Assembly (NCBI RefSeq): GCF_036688685.1 | Contig: NZ_JAQQPS010000003.1 | Span: 186,001 to 250,000 of the forward strand | DNA from: JALYUM01 sp036688685 | GTDB taxonomy: Bacteria; Pseudomonadota; Gammaproteobacteria; Burkholderiales; Burkholderiaceae_D | Direction of reading: 5' to 3' | DNA: 64,000 bases | In this document: positions 56,333 through 64,000 of the stretch, piece after piece | Position numbering within the stretch: the stretch's first letter is position 1 | Layout of the letters: each line of letters begins with the position of its first letter | The notes under the pieces: model-generated | The model's input: only the letters and a program-made list of their open reading frames with translations | Database searches by the model: none | What the model was told of the DNA's origin: nothing | Program-made: the position numbers and the translations under genes

Positions 56333-56417
56333 GACAGTGCTTTCGAGAGGGGTATTCGGTCGTTCATTTCCGGCGTGCGCAGCCGGTCCAAATACCCGGC
56401 GCTGCATCCAGCCGGTA

Positions 56418-56651
56418 TTACAGCAGCCCGTGCTCCTGCAGCTTCTTGCGCAGGGTATTGCGGTTGATGCCCAGCATCTGGGCGGCATGCGACTGGTTGC
56501 CGTCAGCGCGCTGCATCACGACTTCCAGGATCGGCTTCTCGACGGTCAGGACCATCATGTCGTAGATGTTCGACGGTTGCTGCTCGCCCAGGTCATTGAA
56601 ATAGTCCTCGAGACTTTTCTGGACGACTTCCTGGATACTTTCTTTGCTCAT
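56418..56651 (-). CDS. fis: Fis-family nucleoid-associated protein
   Basis: A 77-aa Fis: an N-terminal helical dimerisation part (SIQEVVQKSLEDYFNDLGEQ) and the C-terminal helix-turn-helix NQSHAAQMLGINRNTLRKKL. It is shorter than the 98-aa E. coli protein, lacking most of the beta-hairpin arm, as is common in betaproteobacteria. The dusB-fis order is the widely conserved arrangement. It bends DNA and regulates growth-phase genes. Confidence 0.95.
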   Translation of the reverse strand: MSKESIQEVVQKSLEDYFNDLGEQQPSNIYDMMVLTVEKPILEVVMQRADGNQSHAAQMLGINRNTLRKKLQEHGLL

Positions 56652-56726
56652 ATACGTACTTCATCCTGATGTGGTGCCGCGGCGTGCGTAGCGGGGTGTC
56701 TCGGGGGCTGCTGTTTTTAATTCTTG

Positions 56727-57752
56727 TCACGCCGCCAGGACGGGGTCCTGAACAGAGGCGGGCCGGTATTGTAACCGGTCGCCGTGGCGTTGTTGCGAAT
56801 CGAAGAACTGGTCGACGGCGGCCAGCTGGTCGACGGTCGACTCCAGCAAGTTCATGCGGCGGCGAAATTCTTCGCCGCCTTCCAGCTCGCGCACATACCA
56901 GCCGATATGCTTGCGCGCCGTGCGCACGCCCAGGTATTCGCCATAAAAGGCGTAGTGTGCTTCCAGGTGTTCGTGCATCAGCGCGCGTACTTCGGCCACG
57001 AACGGCGGCGACAGACACGTGCCGGTTTGCAGATAATGGTCGATCTCGCGGCAAATCCACGGCCGGCCCTGCGCCGCGCGCCCGATCATGACCGCATCGG
57101 CATTGGTATATTCCAGCACCAGGCGGGCTTTCTCGGGCGTCGTGATGTCGCCATTGGCAACCACGGGAATGCGCACAGCCCCTTTCACCGCAGCAATGGT
57201 GTCGTATTCTGCTTCGCCGCTGTAACCATCGGCGCGCGTGCGCCCGTGCAGGGTCAGCATCTGGATACCGGCCTGCTCTGCCAGCGCGGCAATGCGCAGC
57301 GCATTTTTGTTTTCACGGTCCCAGCCGGTACGAAATTTCAGCGTCACCGGCACGTCGACCGCCGCCACCACCGTATTTAATATGCGCTCGACCAGGGCTT
57401 CGTTCTGCAGCAAGGCCGAACCGCACCAGCTGTTGCAGACCTTTTTGACCGGGCAACCCATATTGATGTCGATGATCTGGGCGCCCCGCGCCACGTTGAA
57501 CTTTGCACAATCGGCCAGGTCCTGCGGGTCGGCGCCGGCAATTTGCACGGCTTTCGGCTCCATCTCGCCCGCATGGTCGGTGCGCCGGGCACTCTTTTCG
57601 CTGGCCCACAGGCGCGGGTTCGACGCCGCCATTTCGGATACGGCGTAGCCTGCCCCCAGCTGCTTGCACAGCTGGCGGAATGGACGGTCGGTCACACCCG
57701 CCATGGGTGCGACGAAGACATTGTTACGCAGGAGATAAGGGCCGATTTGCAC
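56727..57752 (-). CDS. dusB: tRNA-dihydrouridine synthase B
   Basis: A 341-aa FMN-dependent TIM-barrel reductase of tRNA uridines. Motifs: FVAPMAGVTDRPFR, DINMGCPVKKVC with the catalytic Cys, LHGRTRADGYSG and VVANGDITTPEKA. I start it at GTG 57750-57752, which gives MQIGPYLLRNNVFVAPMAGV, the usual DusB N-terminus; the frame stays open 36 codons upstream without similarity, and no strong ribosome-binding site supports either choice. It precedes fis, as in most proteobacteria. Confidence 0.94.
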   Translation of the reverse strand: MQIGPYLLRNNVFVAPMAGVTDRPFRQLCKQLGAGYAVSEMAASNPRLWASEKSARRTDHAGEMEPKAVQIAGADPQDLADCAKFNVARGAQIIDINMGCPVKKVCNSWCGSALLQNEALVERILNTVVAAVDVPVTLKFRTGWDRENKNALRIAALAEQAGIQMLTLHGRTRADGYSGEAEYDTIAAVKGAVRIPVVANGDITTPEKARLVLEYTNADAVMIGRAAQGRPWICREIDHYLQTGTCLSPPFVAEVRALMHEHLEAHYAFYGEYLGVRTARKHIGWYVRELEGGEEFRRRMNLLESTVDQLAAVDQFFDSQQRHGDRLQYRPASVQDPVLAA

Positions 57753-57875
57753 AGGAGCAGGATCAAAGTAACAACGGGAACCTGCTATTTTAACCGATGC
57801 GCTGCTCAAATTATCAGCACTATTTTGACGGGCGCGGCAATGGTGTAGCAAATGCGACAAGGTTGCCTGACGGGA

Positions 57876-58505
57876 TCAGTTCAGCTCATCCATGGCGACC
57901 TGCTGCAAATGCTCGATCTCGCCCCAGCTGATCAGGGTCAGCTTGCCGTCTTGAAAGGTAAAGCGGTTGATGCTGGCGTTGGGAATGGTAAAGGTGCGTG
58001 GCGTTTCCAGCGCCATGCCGAGGGCGCAACGGTACGCGCACTCGAGTACGCCACCGTGGGCCACCAGCACGATGGTCTGGCCCGGGCAGCGCGTGGCCAC
58101 GGCGATGATGGCATTCGTGCAGCGCGCATAAAACTGGCGGAAGCTTTCGCCCAGGTTGGCGCCGGCGGGCAACACGGCATCGACTTCGCGCGCCTGCCAT
58201 TGGGCGAATTCGTGCGGGAAGCGTTGCTCGATCTCGCTGTACAGCAGCCCTTCGAAGCCGCCGTAGCAGCGCTCGCGCAGCGCCCGCTCCACTTGCACCG
58301 GCAATGCATGGCTGGCGGCAATGGCCTGCGCCGTCTGGCTGGCGCGCTGCAAGTCGCTGGAAACGATGGTGTCGATGTGCGTGCCGGCCAGCGCGCGGGC
58401 CACCGCCGCCGCCTGGCGCTCGCCTTCCGCATTCAGGGCAATGTCGAGGTGGCCCTGCAGGCGTCGCTCGGCATTCCAGGCGGTTTCGCCATGGCGTACT
58501 AACAA
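57876..58505 (-). CDS. Histidine phosphatase (phosphoglycerate mutase-like), start uncertain
   Basis: A 209-aa or longer histidine phosphatase. RHGETAWN holds the catalytic His, IVSSDLQRASQTAQA and LRERCYGGFEG the acid and Arg, and LVAHGG the second His. The given start is TTG at 58503-58505, but it would remove most of the first beta-strand (the TTILLVRHG pattern). The frame is open 14 codons upstream (DPIATPVTTI), with CTG at 58536-58538 as a candidate. Substrates of this group include alpha-ribazole phosphate and glycolytic phosphate esters; I cannot choose. Confidence 0.85.
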   Translation of the reverse strand: MLVRHGETAWNAERRLQGHLDIALNAEGERQAAAVARALAGTHIDTIVSSDLQRASQTAQAIAASHALPVQVERALRERCYGGFEGLLYSEIEQRFPHEFAQWQAREVDAVLPAGANLGESFRQFYARCTNAIIAVATRCPGQTIVLVAHGGVLECAYRCALGMALETPRTFTIPNASINRFTFQDGKLTLISWGEIEHLQQVAMDELN

Positions 58506-58569
58506 GATGGTGGTAACAGGCGTGGCAATCGGGTCCAGGGGAAATCCAGTTCAGGTAGGAACAACAGGT

Positions 58570-59232
58570 TCAGGCCAGCGTCGCCGCGACCTCGGGATTG
58601 AGCGAGTAGACACCAAACACACGCGCTTCGTCGAGGATGTGGCCGACGATGGCCAGCCGCGCTTCGGCGCCCGTAAACCGCCCTTCCAGGGGAAAGCGCG
58701 GGATATCGAGCGCATACAGGGTAAATATATAGGTGTGCACCCGCTCATCGTTCCACGGCGGGCATGGGCCATCATAGCCGTAATACTCGCCGGCCATGGC
58801 GGGGTCGCTGGCAAACCAGCCGGTGTAGTCGTTGACGCCCTGGCGCAACTGGTGCTCAGTGCCATTCTTAACCATGAACGGCAGCAGCGGGCCAGTTTTG
58901 CCTTGCGGCGTGACACCCTCCGACAAGCCACCTTCCGCCAGCGTTTTTAATGCCACCGGAATGTCGACCAGGGTCCAGTGATAAAAGTCCACACGCGGCA
59001 GGTGCAGCGGCACGACGCGGTCCGGCTGGTTGACATCGTTACCGACCGAAGGCACATCCGGGTCGTGGCACAGCAGCACCAGCGACTGGGTGCCATGCGG
59101 GACATCATCCCAGGCCAGGTGCGGATTGCGGTTGCGCGAAAAACGGACATGATTGCCGGGATCGATCACACACAAGGCGCACTCGGGCGGCACGACGCCG
59201 CCATCGATAAAACTGTCGCTCCAGATATTCAT
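58570..59232 (-). CDS. YbhB/YbcL-family (PEBP-like) protein
   Basis: A 220-aa member of the Raf-kinase-inhibitor/PEBP family. It has DSFIDGGVVPPECA at the start, PHLAWDDVPHGTQSLVLLCHDPDVP with the D-P-D ligand-binding motif, DFYHWTLVDIP with the conserved His and Trp, and PWNDERVHTYIFTLYALDIP. It is longer than typical YbhB (about 160 aa) because of insertions between the core strands. The bacterial family has no agreed function. The ATG at 59230-59232 has AAAGG close upstream. Confidence 0.88.
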   Translation of the reverse strand: MNIWSDSFIDGGVVPPECALCVIDPGNHVRFSRNRNPHLAWDDVPHGTQSLVLLCHDPDVPSVGNDVNQPDRVVPLHLPRVDFYHWTLVDIPVALKTLAEGGLSEGVTPQGKTGPLLPFMVKNGTEHQLRQGVNDYTGWFASDPAMAGEYYGYDGPCPPWNDERVHTYIFTLYALDIPRFPLEGRFTGAEARLAIVGHILDEARVFGVYSLNPEVAATLA

Positions 59233-59284
59233 CGCCTTTCCCTCCCTACCCATATTGTATAGACCTCCATACAAGATGCAGGTT

Positions 59285-59743
59285 TCACGCGATAGGTTTG
59301 GGTGGATCAATGCGCAGCCAGAAAGTGACCGGTCCGTCGTTGGTCAGCGCCACTTGCATGTCGGCGCCAAACTGGCCAGTGGCAACGTCAGGGTGGCGCA
59401 GGTGGGCCTGCGCCACCACGTGGTCGAACAGGCGCCGTGCATCCGCCGGCGCCGCGGCCGGGGTGAACGAGGGCCGCGTGCCGGAGCGCGTATCGGCCGC
59501 GAGCGTGAATTGCGGCACCAGCAGCAAGCCGCCGGCCACATCCACGACGCTGCGGTTCATCTTGCCGGCTTCGTCGGCGAACACGCGGTAGCCGAGCAGC
59601 TTGGCCAGCAGTGCATCGCCTTCGCGCGCCGTGTCGCCCTTCTCCGCGCACAGAAACACCAGCAAGCCGGCGTCGATGGCGCCGATGCGGGCGCCATCGA
59701 CCGTCACGCTGGCGTGGCGCACGCGTTGTAACAGCGCAATCAT
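59285..59743 (-). CDS. dtd: D-aminoacyl-tRNA deacylase
   Basis: A 152-aa DTD: MIALLQRVRHASVTVDGARIG at the N-terminus, FADEAGKMNRSVVDVAGGLL, the QFTL motif with catalytic-site Thr in PQFTLAADTRSGTRPSF (usual SQFTL has P here), and the cross-subunit Gly-Pro loop in NDGPVTF. It removes D-amino acids, and Gly, from mischarged tRNA. It overlaps the end of tyrS by four bases (ATGA); tyrosine is one of the residues whose D-form misloading DTD corrects, making this coupling functional. Confidence 0.94.
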   Translation of the reverse strand: MIALLQRVRHASVTVDGARIGAIDAGLLVFLCAEKGDTAREGDALLAKLLGYRVFADEAGKMNRSVVDVAGGLLLVPQFTLAADTRSGTRPSFTPAAAPADARRLFDHVVAQAHLRHPDVATGQFGADMQVALTNDGPVTFWLRIDPPKPIA

Positions 59744-61017
59744 GCCGTCAGCGTGACCCTGGCGAACTTGCGCTTGCCAACTTGCAGCACAACTGTGCCG
59801 GCCTCGACCTTGATGGCCTTGTCGGTGACCACGGCGCCATCAATGCGCACGCCGCCCTGGTCGACCATGCGCATCGCTTCCGAGGTCGACGCGCACAGGC
59901 CGGCTGCCTTGAGCAAGTGCGAAACGCCCATTGGTGCGCCAGCCAGGGTGATTTCCGGCACGTCGTCCGGAATGCCGCCTTTCGAGCGATTCACGAAATC
60001 GGCCAGCGCCTCGGTGGCTGCCTGGGCCGAGTGAAAGCGCGTGACGATTTCCTGGGCCAGTGCGACTTTCGCGTCGCGCGGGTTGGCGCCGCCGGCAACT
60101 GTTACCTTCAACGCGGCGATGTCTTCCAGCGAGCGGAACGACAGCAATTCGAAATAGCGCCACATCATGGTGTCGGAAATGCTCATCAGCTTGCCGAACA
60201 TCATGGCCGGCGCTTCCGTGATCCCGATGTAATTGTTTTTCGACTTGGACATCTTGTCGACGCCGTCCAGGCCTTCGAGCAGCGGCATGGTCAGGATGCA
60301 CTGGGGCTCCTGGCCGTAATCTTTTTGCAGTTCGCGTCCGACCAGCAAGTTAAATTTCTGGTCTGTTCCACCCAGCTCAAGGTCCGATTTCAAAGCCACT
60401 GAATCGTAGCCCTGCATCAAGGGATAAAGGAACTCATGGACAGAGATGGGAGTCCCACTCTTGTAGCGCTTGGTGAAATCGTCGCGTTCCATCATCCGCG
60501 CCACGGTGTAACGCGACGCCAGCTCGATCATGCCGCGCGCCCCCAGCGGATCGGACCATTCCGAGTTGTACCGGATTTCCGTACGGGCAGCGTCGAGCAC
60601 CAGCGAGGCCTGGCCAAAATAGGTCATGGCGTTGGCTTCGATTTGTTCTTTGGTCAGCGGCGGGCGCGTGATGTTGCGGCCCGACGGGTCGCCAATCATG
60701 GAGGTGAAGTCGCCGATGAGAAAAATCACCTGGTGGCCCAGGTTTTGCAACTGGCGCAGCTTGTTCAGTACAACCGTGTGGCCAAGGTGCAGGTCAGGTG
60801 CGGTAGGATCCAGTCCCAGCTTGATGCGCAGCGGTGTGCCCGTTTTTTCGGCACGCGCCAGCTTCTGCGCAAACTCGCTCTCGATCAGCAGTTCGTCGAC
60901 GCCACGCTTCGTAATCGCCAGCGATTCGAGGACGAGATCGGTCAGCGGCAGAGGCTGGGTTGCGGTAGATAAAGCATTTTTACCGATAGTACTAACAGAT
61001 ACGGCGGGTGCGGTCAT
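59740..61017 (-). CDS. tyrS: Tyrosyl-tRNA synthetase (KMSKS type)
   Basis: A 425-aa class I synthetase. HIGH motif as HLGH in DPTAPDLHLGHTVV, KMSKS in DGVDKMSKSKNNYIG, and a C-terminal S4 RNA-binding domain (GGVRIDGAVVTDKAIKVEAG). The perfect KMSKS places it with the TyrZ-like group, whereas E. coli TyrS has KFGKT. I chose the ATG at 61015-61017; an earlier in-frame start 15 codons upstream has no clear support. It is followed by dtd with a four-base overlap. Divergent from the M23 peptidase gene. Confidence 0.95.
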   Translation of the reverse strand: MTAPAVSVSTIGKNALSTATQPLPLTDLVLESLAITKRGVDELLIESEFAQKLARAEKTGTPLRIKLGLDPTAPDLHLGHTVVLNKLRQLQNLGHQVIFLIGDFTSMIGDPSGRNITRPPLTKEQIEANAMTYFGQASLVLDAARTEIRYNSEWSDPLGARGMIELASRYTVARMMERDDFTKRYKSGTPISVHEFLYPLMQGYDSVALKSDLELGGTDQKFNLLVGRELQKDYGQEPQCILTMPLLEGLDGVDKMSKSKNNYIGITEAPAMMFGKLMSISDTMMWRYFELLSFRSLEDIAALKVTVAGGANPRDAKVALAQEIVTRFHSAQAATEALADFVNRSKGGIPDDVPEITLAGAPMGVSHLLKAAGLCASTSEAMRMVDQGGVRIDGAVVTDKAIKVEAGTVVLQVGKRKFARVTLTA

Positions 61018-61049
61018 ATAAAATTCTTGTAGGAAAATGGCTAAAACAG

Positions 61050-61076
61050 TTGTAGGACGCAAGAGTGCGCTATAAT
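61050..61076 (+). promoter_or_regulatory. Candidate promoter of the M23 peptidase gene
   Basis: TATAAT at 61071-61076 is preceded by TTGTAG at 61050-61055, a 15-base spacer that is a little short. Transcription would start near 61083, giving a leader of about 95 bases. Confidence 0.48.
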
Positions 61077-61178
61077 TCCCGATCCCATCAATCTTGCCCC
61101 GCGAAAACTTTTAAGAACGATAACAAGAATAAAAAGTGCGTCTGACAGGCGTTCAAGCGGCAAATTTTAACTGATTGC

Positions 61179-62540
61179 ATGAATCTCATACATAAAATCA
61201 CTAGCAAGCTGGCAGGAACGTCTCGCAAAACCCGCATCGTCGGTGCGGGTGCCGTTGCCCTGACCGTCGTTGCGTTTGGTGCAGTCGCGACCGCCCCCGT
61301 CAGTTCAAACGACGATGCGAACAGCAAATCGATCGCCCAGGATCTGGCCCTGCCCAACCTGAGCGAACAAATCGCTTCCATGCAGCAAGACCAGCAATTC
61401 GTCCACGAAGAACGTGTTCGTGCCGGCGACTCGCTTGGCGCCATGCTCAACCGCCTCGGCGTCGAAGACCAGCAAGCGCTGGCCTTCATCCGCTCCGACA
61501 AGGTCGCCCGCGCTGTCATGCAGCTCAAAACGGGCAAGCGCATCCAGGCAGAAACCGACGAAAACGGTGAACTGATTTCGCTGCAAGCCACCCTGGCCGA
61601 CAAGTCCGACCTGCCAACCAACACCATCACGATCACCCGCAAGGATGGCAAGCTGGTGGCGGCGCAAGCCCCGGTCAAGCTGGAACGCCGCGTCGAAATG
61701 CGTGCGCGCACCATCAATAACTCCCTGTATTCGGCCACCGACTCGGCCACCGACGGCAGCAAGATGCCGGACGGCGTGGTCAGCCAGATCATCCAGATGT
61801 TCTCGACCAACATCGATTTCCGTTCCGACCTGAAGCGCGGCGACCATTTCAATGTGGTCTACGAAACCTTCTGGCTGGACGGCGAAATGGTCAAAGTCGG
61901 CAAAGTACTGGCCGGCGAGTTCACCAACCGCGGCGCCACCTACCAGTCGGTCTGGTTCGAAGATCCAATCACGAAACAGGGCGGTTATTACACCCTGGAC
62001 GGCAAGGCGCTCAAAAAAGCCTTCCTCAAGTCGCCAATCGAATTTTCCCGTATTTCGTCGGGCTTCGCCATGCGCAGCCACCCGGTCACGGGCAACTGGA
62101 AACAGCACAAGGGCGTCGATTTCGCGGCACCGAACGGCACCCCGATCCGCGCATCAGGCGACGGCGTTGTCGATTACGCCGGCAACGGCGTGACCGGCTA
62201 CGGCAATCTGGTGATCCTGAAGCACTGGGCCAACTACACCACCGCCTACGCCCACATGAGCCGTTTTGCGTCCAACCTGCGCAAGGGTGCCCGCGTCAAC
62301 CAGGGCGACGTGATCGGTTATGTCGGCTCGACGGGCTGGTCGACCGGCAACCACCTGCACTATGAATTCCGCGTCGCCAACCAGGCGCGTGACCCTATGT
62401 CGCTCGGCAACCTGGCCCAGCAGCCACTGAACAGCGGCGAACTGGCGCGCTTCAAAACCGCCGCGCTGGACATGCGCCACCGCTTCACGCTGCTGTCGAA
62501 CACCAGCGCAGCGCTGACGACACGCCTGGCTGCACGCTAA
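61179..62540 (+). CDS. M23-family (LytM) peptidoglycan endopeptidase
   Basis: A 453-aa protein with an uncleaved-looking N-terminal membrane helix (GAGAVALTVVAFGAVATAPV), an OapA/LysM-like middle domain (ERVRAGDSLGAMLNRLGVED) and the C-terminal M23 domain. Zinc ligands are all present: H and D in HKGVDFAAP, and the HLHYEFR pair, with AYAHMSR supplying the catalytic His. It probably cuts peptide crosslinks during cell-wall growth or division. It resembles MepM/YebA. A terminator lies after it and separates it from anmK, 89 bases on. Confidence 0.92.
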   Translation: MNLIHKITSKLAGTSRKTRIVGAGAVALTVVAFGAVATAPVSSNDDANSKSIAQDLALPNLSEQIASMQQDQQFVHEERVRAGDSLGAMLNRLGVEDQQALAFIRSDKVARAVMQLKTGKRIQAETDENGELISLQATLADKSDLPTNTITITRKDGKLVAAQAPVKLERRVEMRARTINNSLYSATDSATDGSKMPDGVVSQIIQMFSTNIDFRSDLKRGDHFNVVYETFWLDGEMVKVGKVLAGEFTNRGATYQSVWFEDPITKQGGYYTLDGKALKKAFLKSPIEFSRISSGFAMRSHPVTGNWKQHKGVDFAAPNGTPIRASGDGVVDYAGNGVTGYGNLVILKHWANYTTAYAHMSRFASNLRKGARVNQGDVIGYVGSTGWSTGNHLHYEFRVANQARDPMSLGNLAQQPLNSGELARFKTAALDMRHRFTLLSNTSAALTTRLAAR

Positions 62541-62555
62541 GTTTCAGCTGGTCCG

Positions 62556-62600
62556 AAAGCGCCTGGATTCGCAGTAAGATGCGCATCCAGGCGCTTTTTC
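62556..62600 (+). terminator. Rho-independent terminator after the M23 peptidase gene
   Basis: AAAGCGCCTGGAT pairs with ATCCAGGCGCTTT across a 16-base loop, followed by TTcTTTT. A long, perfect stem. Confidence 0.88.
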
Positions 62601-62629
62601 TTTTGCCGAATGCTTTTTGAGGAACCACC

Positions 62630-63727
62630 ATGGCAAATTCCACCTTCTATATCGGCATGATGTCCGGAACCAGCCTAGACGGCGTGGATGGCGTGCTGGC
62701 CGATTTCGGCCACGGCGCCATCCGCACCGTCGCCGCCGCCTTCATCCCCTTCCCGCCCGCCTTGCGGTCTCAACTGATGGCACTGCAGGTCAGCGGGCCC
62801 GACGAGATCGAACGGGAAGCGCTGGTGGCGAACAGGCTGGCCGCCCTCTACGCGGAATGCGTGGCGCAACTGCTGCCGGCGGCCAGCGGGCCGGTCGCCG
62901 CCATCGCGGTGCACGGGCAAACCATCCGCCACCGCCCCGAACTGGGTTTTACGCGCCAGACCAATAACCCGTCCCTGCTGGCCGAACTGTGCGGGATCGA
63001 CGTGATTGCCGACCTGCGCAGCCGCGACGTCGCCGCCGGCGGCCAGGGCGCGCCGCTGGTACCGGCCTTTCACGCGGCCCAGTTCGGCCAGCCGGGCACG
63101 GCGCGCGCAGTGGTCAACATCGGTGGCATCGGCAATATCAGCGTGCTGCATGCGGACGGGCGCGTTAGCGGCTTCGATACCGGCCCCGGCAATGTGTTGA
63201 TGGATTTGTGGATTGCGCGCCACCAGGGCCGCGCCTACGACGCCGACGGCGCCTGGGCGGCGACCGGTCTGCTCGATCCGGCCCTGCTCGGCATCCTGCT
63301 CGACGAACCGTATTTCACGCTGGCGGCGCCAAAAAGCACCGGGCGCGACCTGTTCCACGCCGACTGGCTCGACGTCCGCCTGGCGCAGTTGCCGCACGCG
63401 CTCAAGCCGGAAGATGTGCAGGCGACCCTGACGTCATTGACGGCGACCACGATCGCGCGCGCGATCCACGACGAGAATGCCGACGTGTCGGCAGTGTATG
63501 TGTGCGGGGGTGGCGCGGAAAATGGCGAACTGATGCGACAACTGGGCGCGGCCATGCCGCAGGCGACCGTGCAATCGACCGAGGTGTTGGGTGTGGCGCC
63601 GAACCGGGTCGAAGCGCTGGCGTTTGCTTGGCTGGGGTATCGTTTCACCCAGAGATTGCCGGGCAATTTACCCGCCGTTACGGGTGCAAAAGGCGAGCGG
63701 ATTCTCGGCGCGCTGTATCCGGCCTGA
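62630..63727 (+). CDS. anmK: Anhydro-N-acetylmuramic acid kinase
   Basis: A 365-aa sugar kinase of peptidoglycan recycling that converts anhydro-MurNAc to MurNAc 6-phosphate. It opens with YIGMMSGTSLDGVDGVLADF, the AnmK ATP/sugar signature, followed by VHGQTIRHRP, NIGGIGNISVL and TGPGNVLMDLW. The ATG at 62630 has GGAAC upstream. Its position behind an M23 endopeptidase gene, as in several betaproteobacteria, groups wall cleavage with fragment salvage. Confidence 0.95.
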   Translation: MANSTFYIGMMSGTSLDGVDGVLADFGHGAIRTVAAAFIPFPPALRSQLMALQVSGPDEIEREALVANRLAALYAECVAQLLPAASGPVAAIAVHGQTIRHRPELGFTRQTNNPSLLAELCGIDVIADLRSRDVAAGGQGAPLVPAFHAAQFGQPGTARAVVNIGGIGNISVLHADGRVSGFDTGPGNVLMDLWIARHQGRAYDADGAWAATGLLDPALLGILLDEPYFTLAAPKSTGRDLFHADWLDVRLAQLPHALKPEDVQATLTSLTATTIARAIHDENADVSAVYVCGGGAENGELMRQLGAAMPQATVQSTEVLGVAPNRVEALAFAWLGYRFTQRLPGNLPAVTGAKGERILGALYPA

Positions 63728-63745
63728 CAATCTGTGCGGGAAAAT

Positions 63746-63769
63746 ATGCCCCGGCGAGCGCCGGGGCAT
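63746..63769. terminator. Terminator hairpin between anmK and erpA
   Basis: ATGCCCCGGC-gagc-GCCGGGGCAT is a perfect stem; on the minus strand it is followed by ATTTT, so it mainly serves erpA. It could also limit readthrough from anmK. Confidence 0.7.
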
Positions 63770-63780
63770 CGAGGTAAAAC

Positions 63781-64000
63781 TTAGACCGAGAACGACGAAC
63801 CGCAGCCGCAGGTCGACGTGGCGGTTGGATTCTTGATGACGAACTGGGCGCCTTCGAGGTCATCCTTGTAGTCGATTTCGGCGCCCACCAGGTACTGGTA
63901 GCTCATCGAATCGATCAACAGTTGGACGCCGTTCTTGACCATGGTGGTGTCGTCGTCGTTGACGATTTCGTCAAAGGTAAAGCCATACTGGAAGCCCGAA
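63781..64000 (-). CDS. erpA: Iron-sulfur cluster insertion protein ErpA (N-terminus outside window)
   Basis: The last 72 codons of an A-type Fe-S carrier, running off the window edge. Visible are GFQYGFTFDEIVNDDD, LLIDSMSYQYLVGAEIDYKD, and the C-terminal CGCGSSF with the two Cys that coordinate the cluster; a third Cys is beyond the edge. This is the ErpA pattern (IscA is similar, but the short C-terminal SSFSV is typical of ErpA). The stop is TAA at 63781-63783. Confidence 0.9.
   Translation of the reverse strand, partial: SGFQYGFTFDEIVNDDDTTMVKNGVQLLIDSMSYQYLVGAEIDYKDDLEGAQFVIKNPTATSTCGCGSSFSV

Overview
The window reads as a chromosomal segment of a high-GC betaproteobacterium, most likely an Oxalobacteraceae member (Massilia/Duganella/Janthinobacterium type). 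This rests on gene order and protein families, not on a database search: the dusB-fis-purH-ruvC-ruvA-ruvB run, a thi cluster behind a TPP riboswitch, polA beside a DUF2782 protein, thrB and a BPSS1780-type membrane protein, xseB-ispA-dxs, and a KMSKS-type tyrosyl-tRNA synthetase. Most of the segment is core housekeeping. I see no prophage, insertion sequence, CRISPR array, rRNA or tRNA.

Layout. 1-2.8 kb: the end of a glutathione peroxidase, a soluble hybrid histidine kinase, a broken receiver-domain remnant and a small orphan protein. 2.9-6.7 kb: glycolate oxidase glcD-glcE-glcF. 6.7-10.4 kb: a cobalamin adenosyltransferase facing the isoprenoid operon xseB-ispA-dxs. 10.7-15.3 kb: a Rieske oxygenase, a DMT exporter, a sulfurtransferase, a ZIP metal transporter and a Tat-exported dienelactone hydrolase. 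15.5-20.6 kb: polA, DUF2782, thrB and a membrane protein. 20.7-24.3 kb: kdsA and a three-gene cassette (small membrane protein, LytS-like kinase, LytTR regulator) preceded by two sets of 20-21-bp-period direct repeats. 24.3-26 kb: a lower-GC patch with a small acidic protein and a lipoprotein serine hydrolase. 26-33 kb: a GNAT acetyltransferase, uvrD, an aldo/keto reductase, an App1-like phosphatase, an Amj-type lipid II flippase and a RES-Xre toxin-antitoxin pair. 33-37.6 kb: a BlaR1/BlaI-like pair with two operators, an M13 peptidase and an outer-membrane barrel. 37.9-41.3 kb: glutathione-dependent formaldehyde dehydrogenase, a TSUP exporter and an unrecognised 511-aa coiled-coil membrane protein. 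41.4-45.7 kb: thiC-thiS-thiG-thiD-thiE. 45.8-52.3 kb: valS, a LysR regulator divergent from an NADP oxidoreductase, a periplasmic ankyrin-like protein, a YaiI protein and a small membrane protein. 52.3-57.8 kb: dusB-fis-purH-ruvCAB. 57.9-64 kb: a histidine phosphatase, a YbhB-like protein, dtd-tyrS, an M23 peptidase, anmK and the end of erpA.

The most interesting parts are regulatory. The LytS/LytTR cassette carries direct repeats upstream whose core matches the known E. coli YpdB motif, which suggests an autoregulated signalling unit around a small membrane protein. The BlaI-like repressor has two near-perfect dyads at its start, while its M56 partner lacks a penicillin-binding sensor domain. 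Three genes (ZIP transporter, LytTR regulator, histidine phosphatase) have conserved N-terminal coding sequence extending past any ATG/GTG/TTG codon, so they may use near-cognate starts. Three copies of a REP/BIME-like palindromic pair lie in intergenic gaps.
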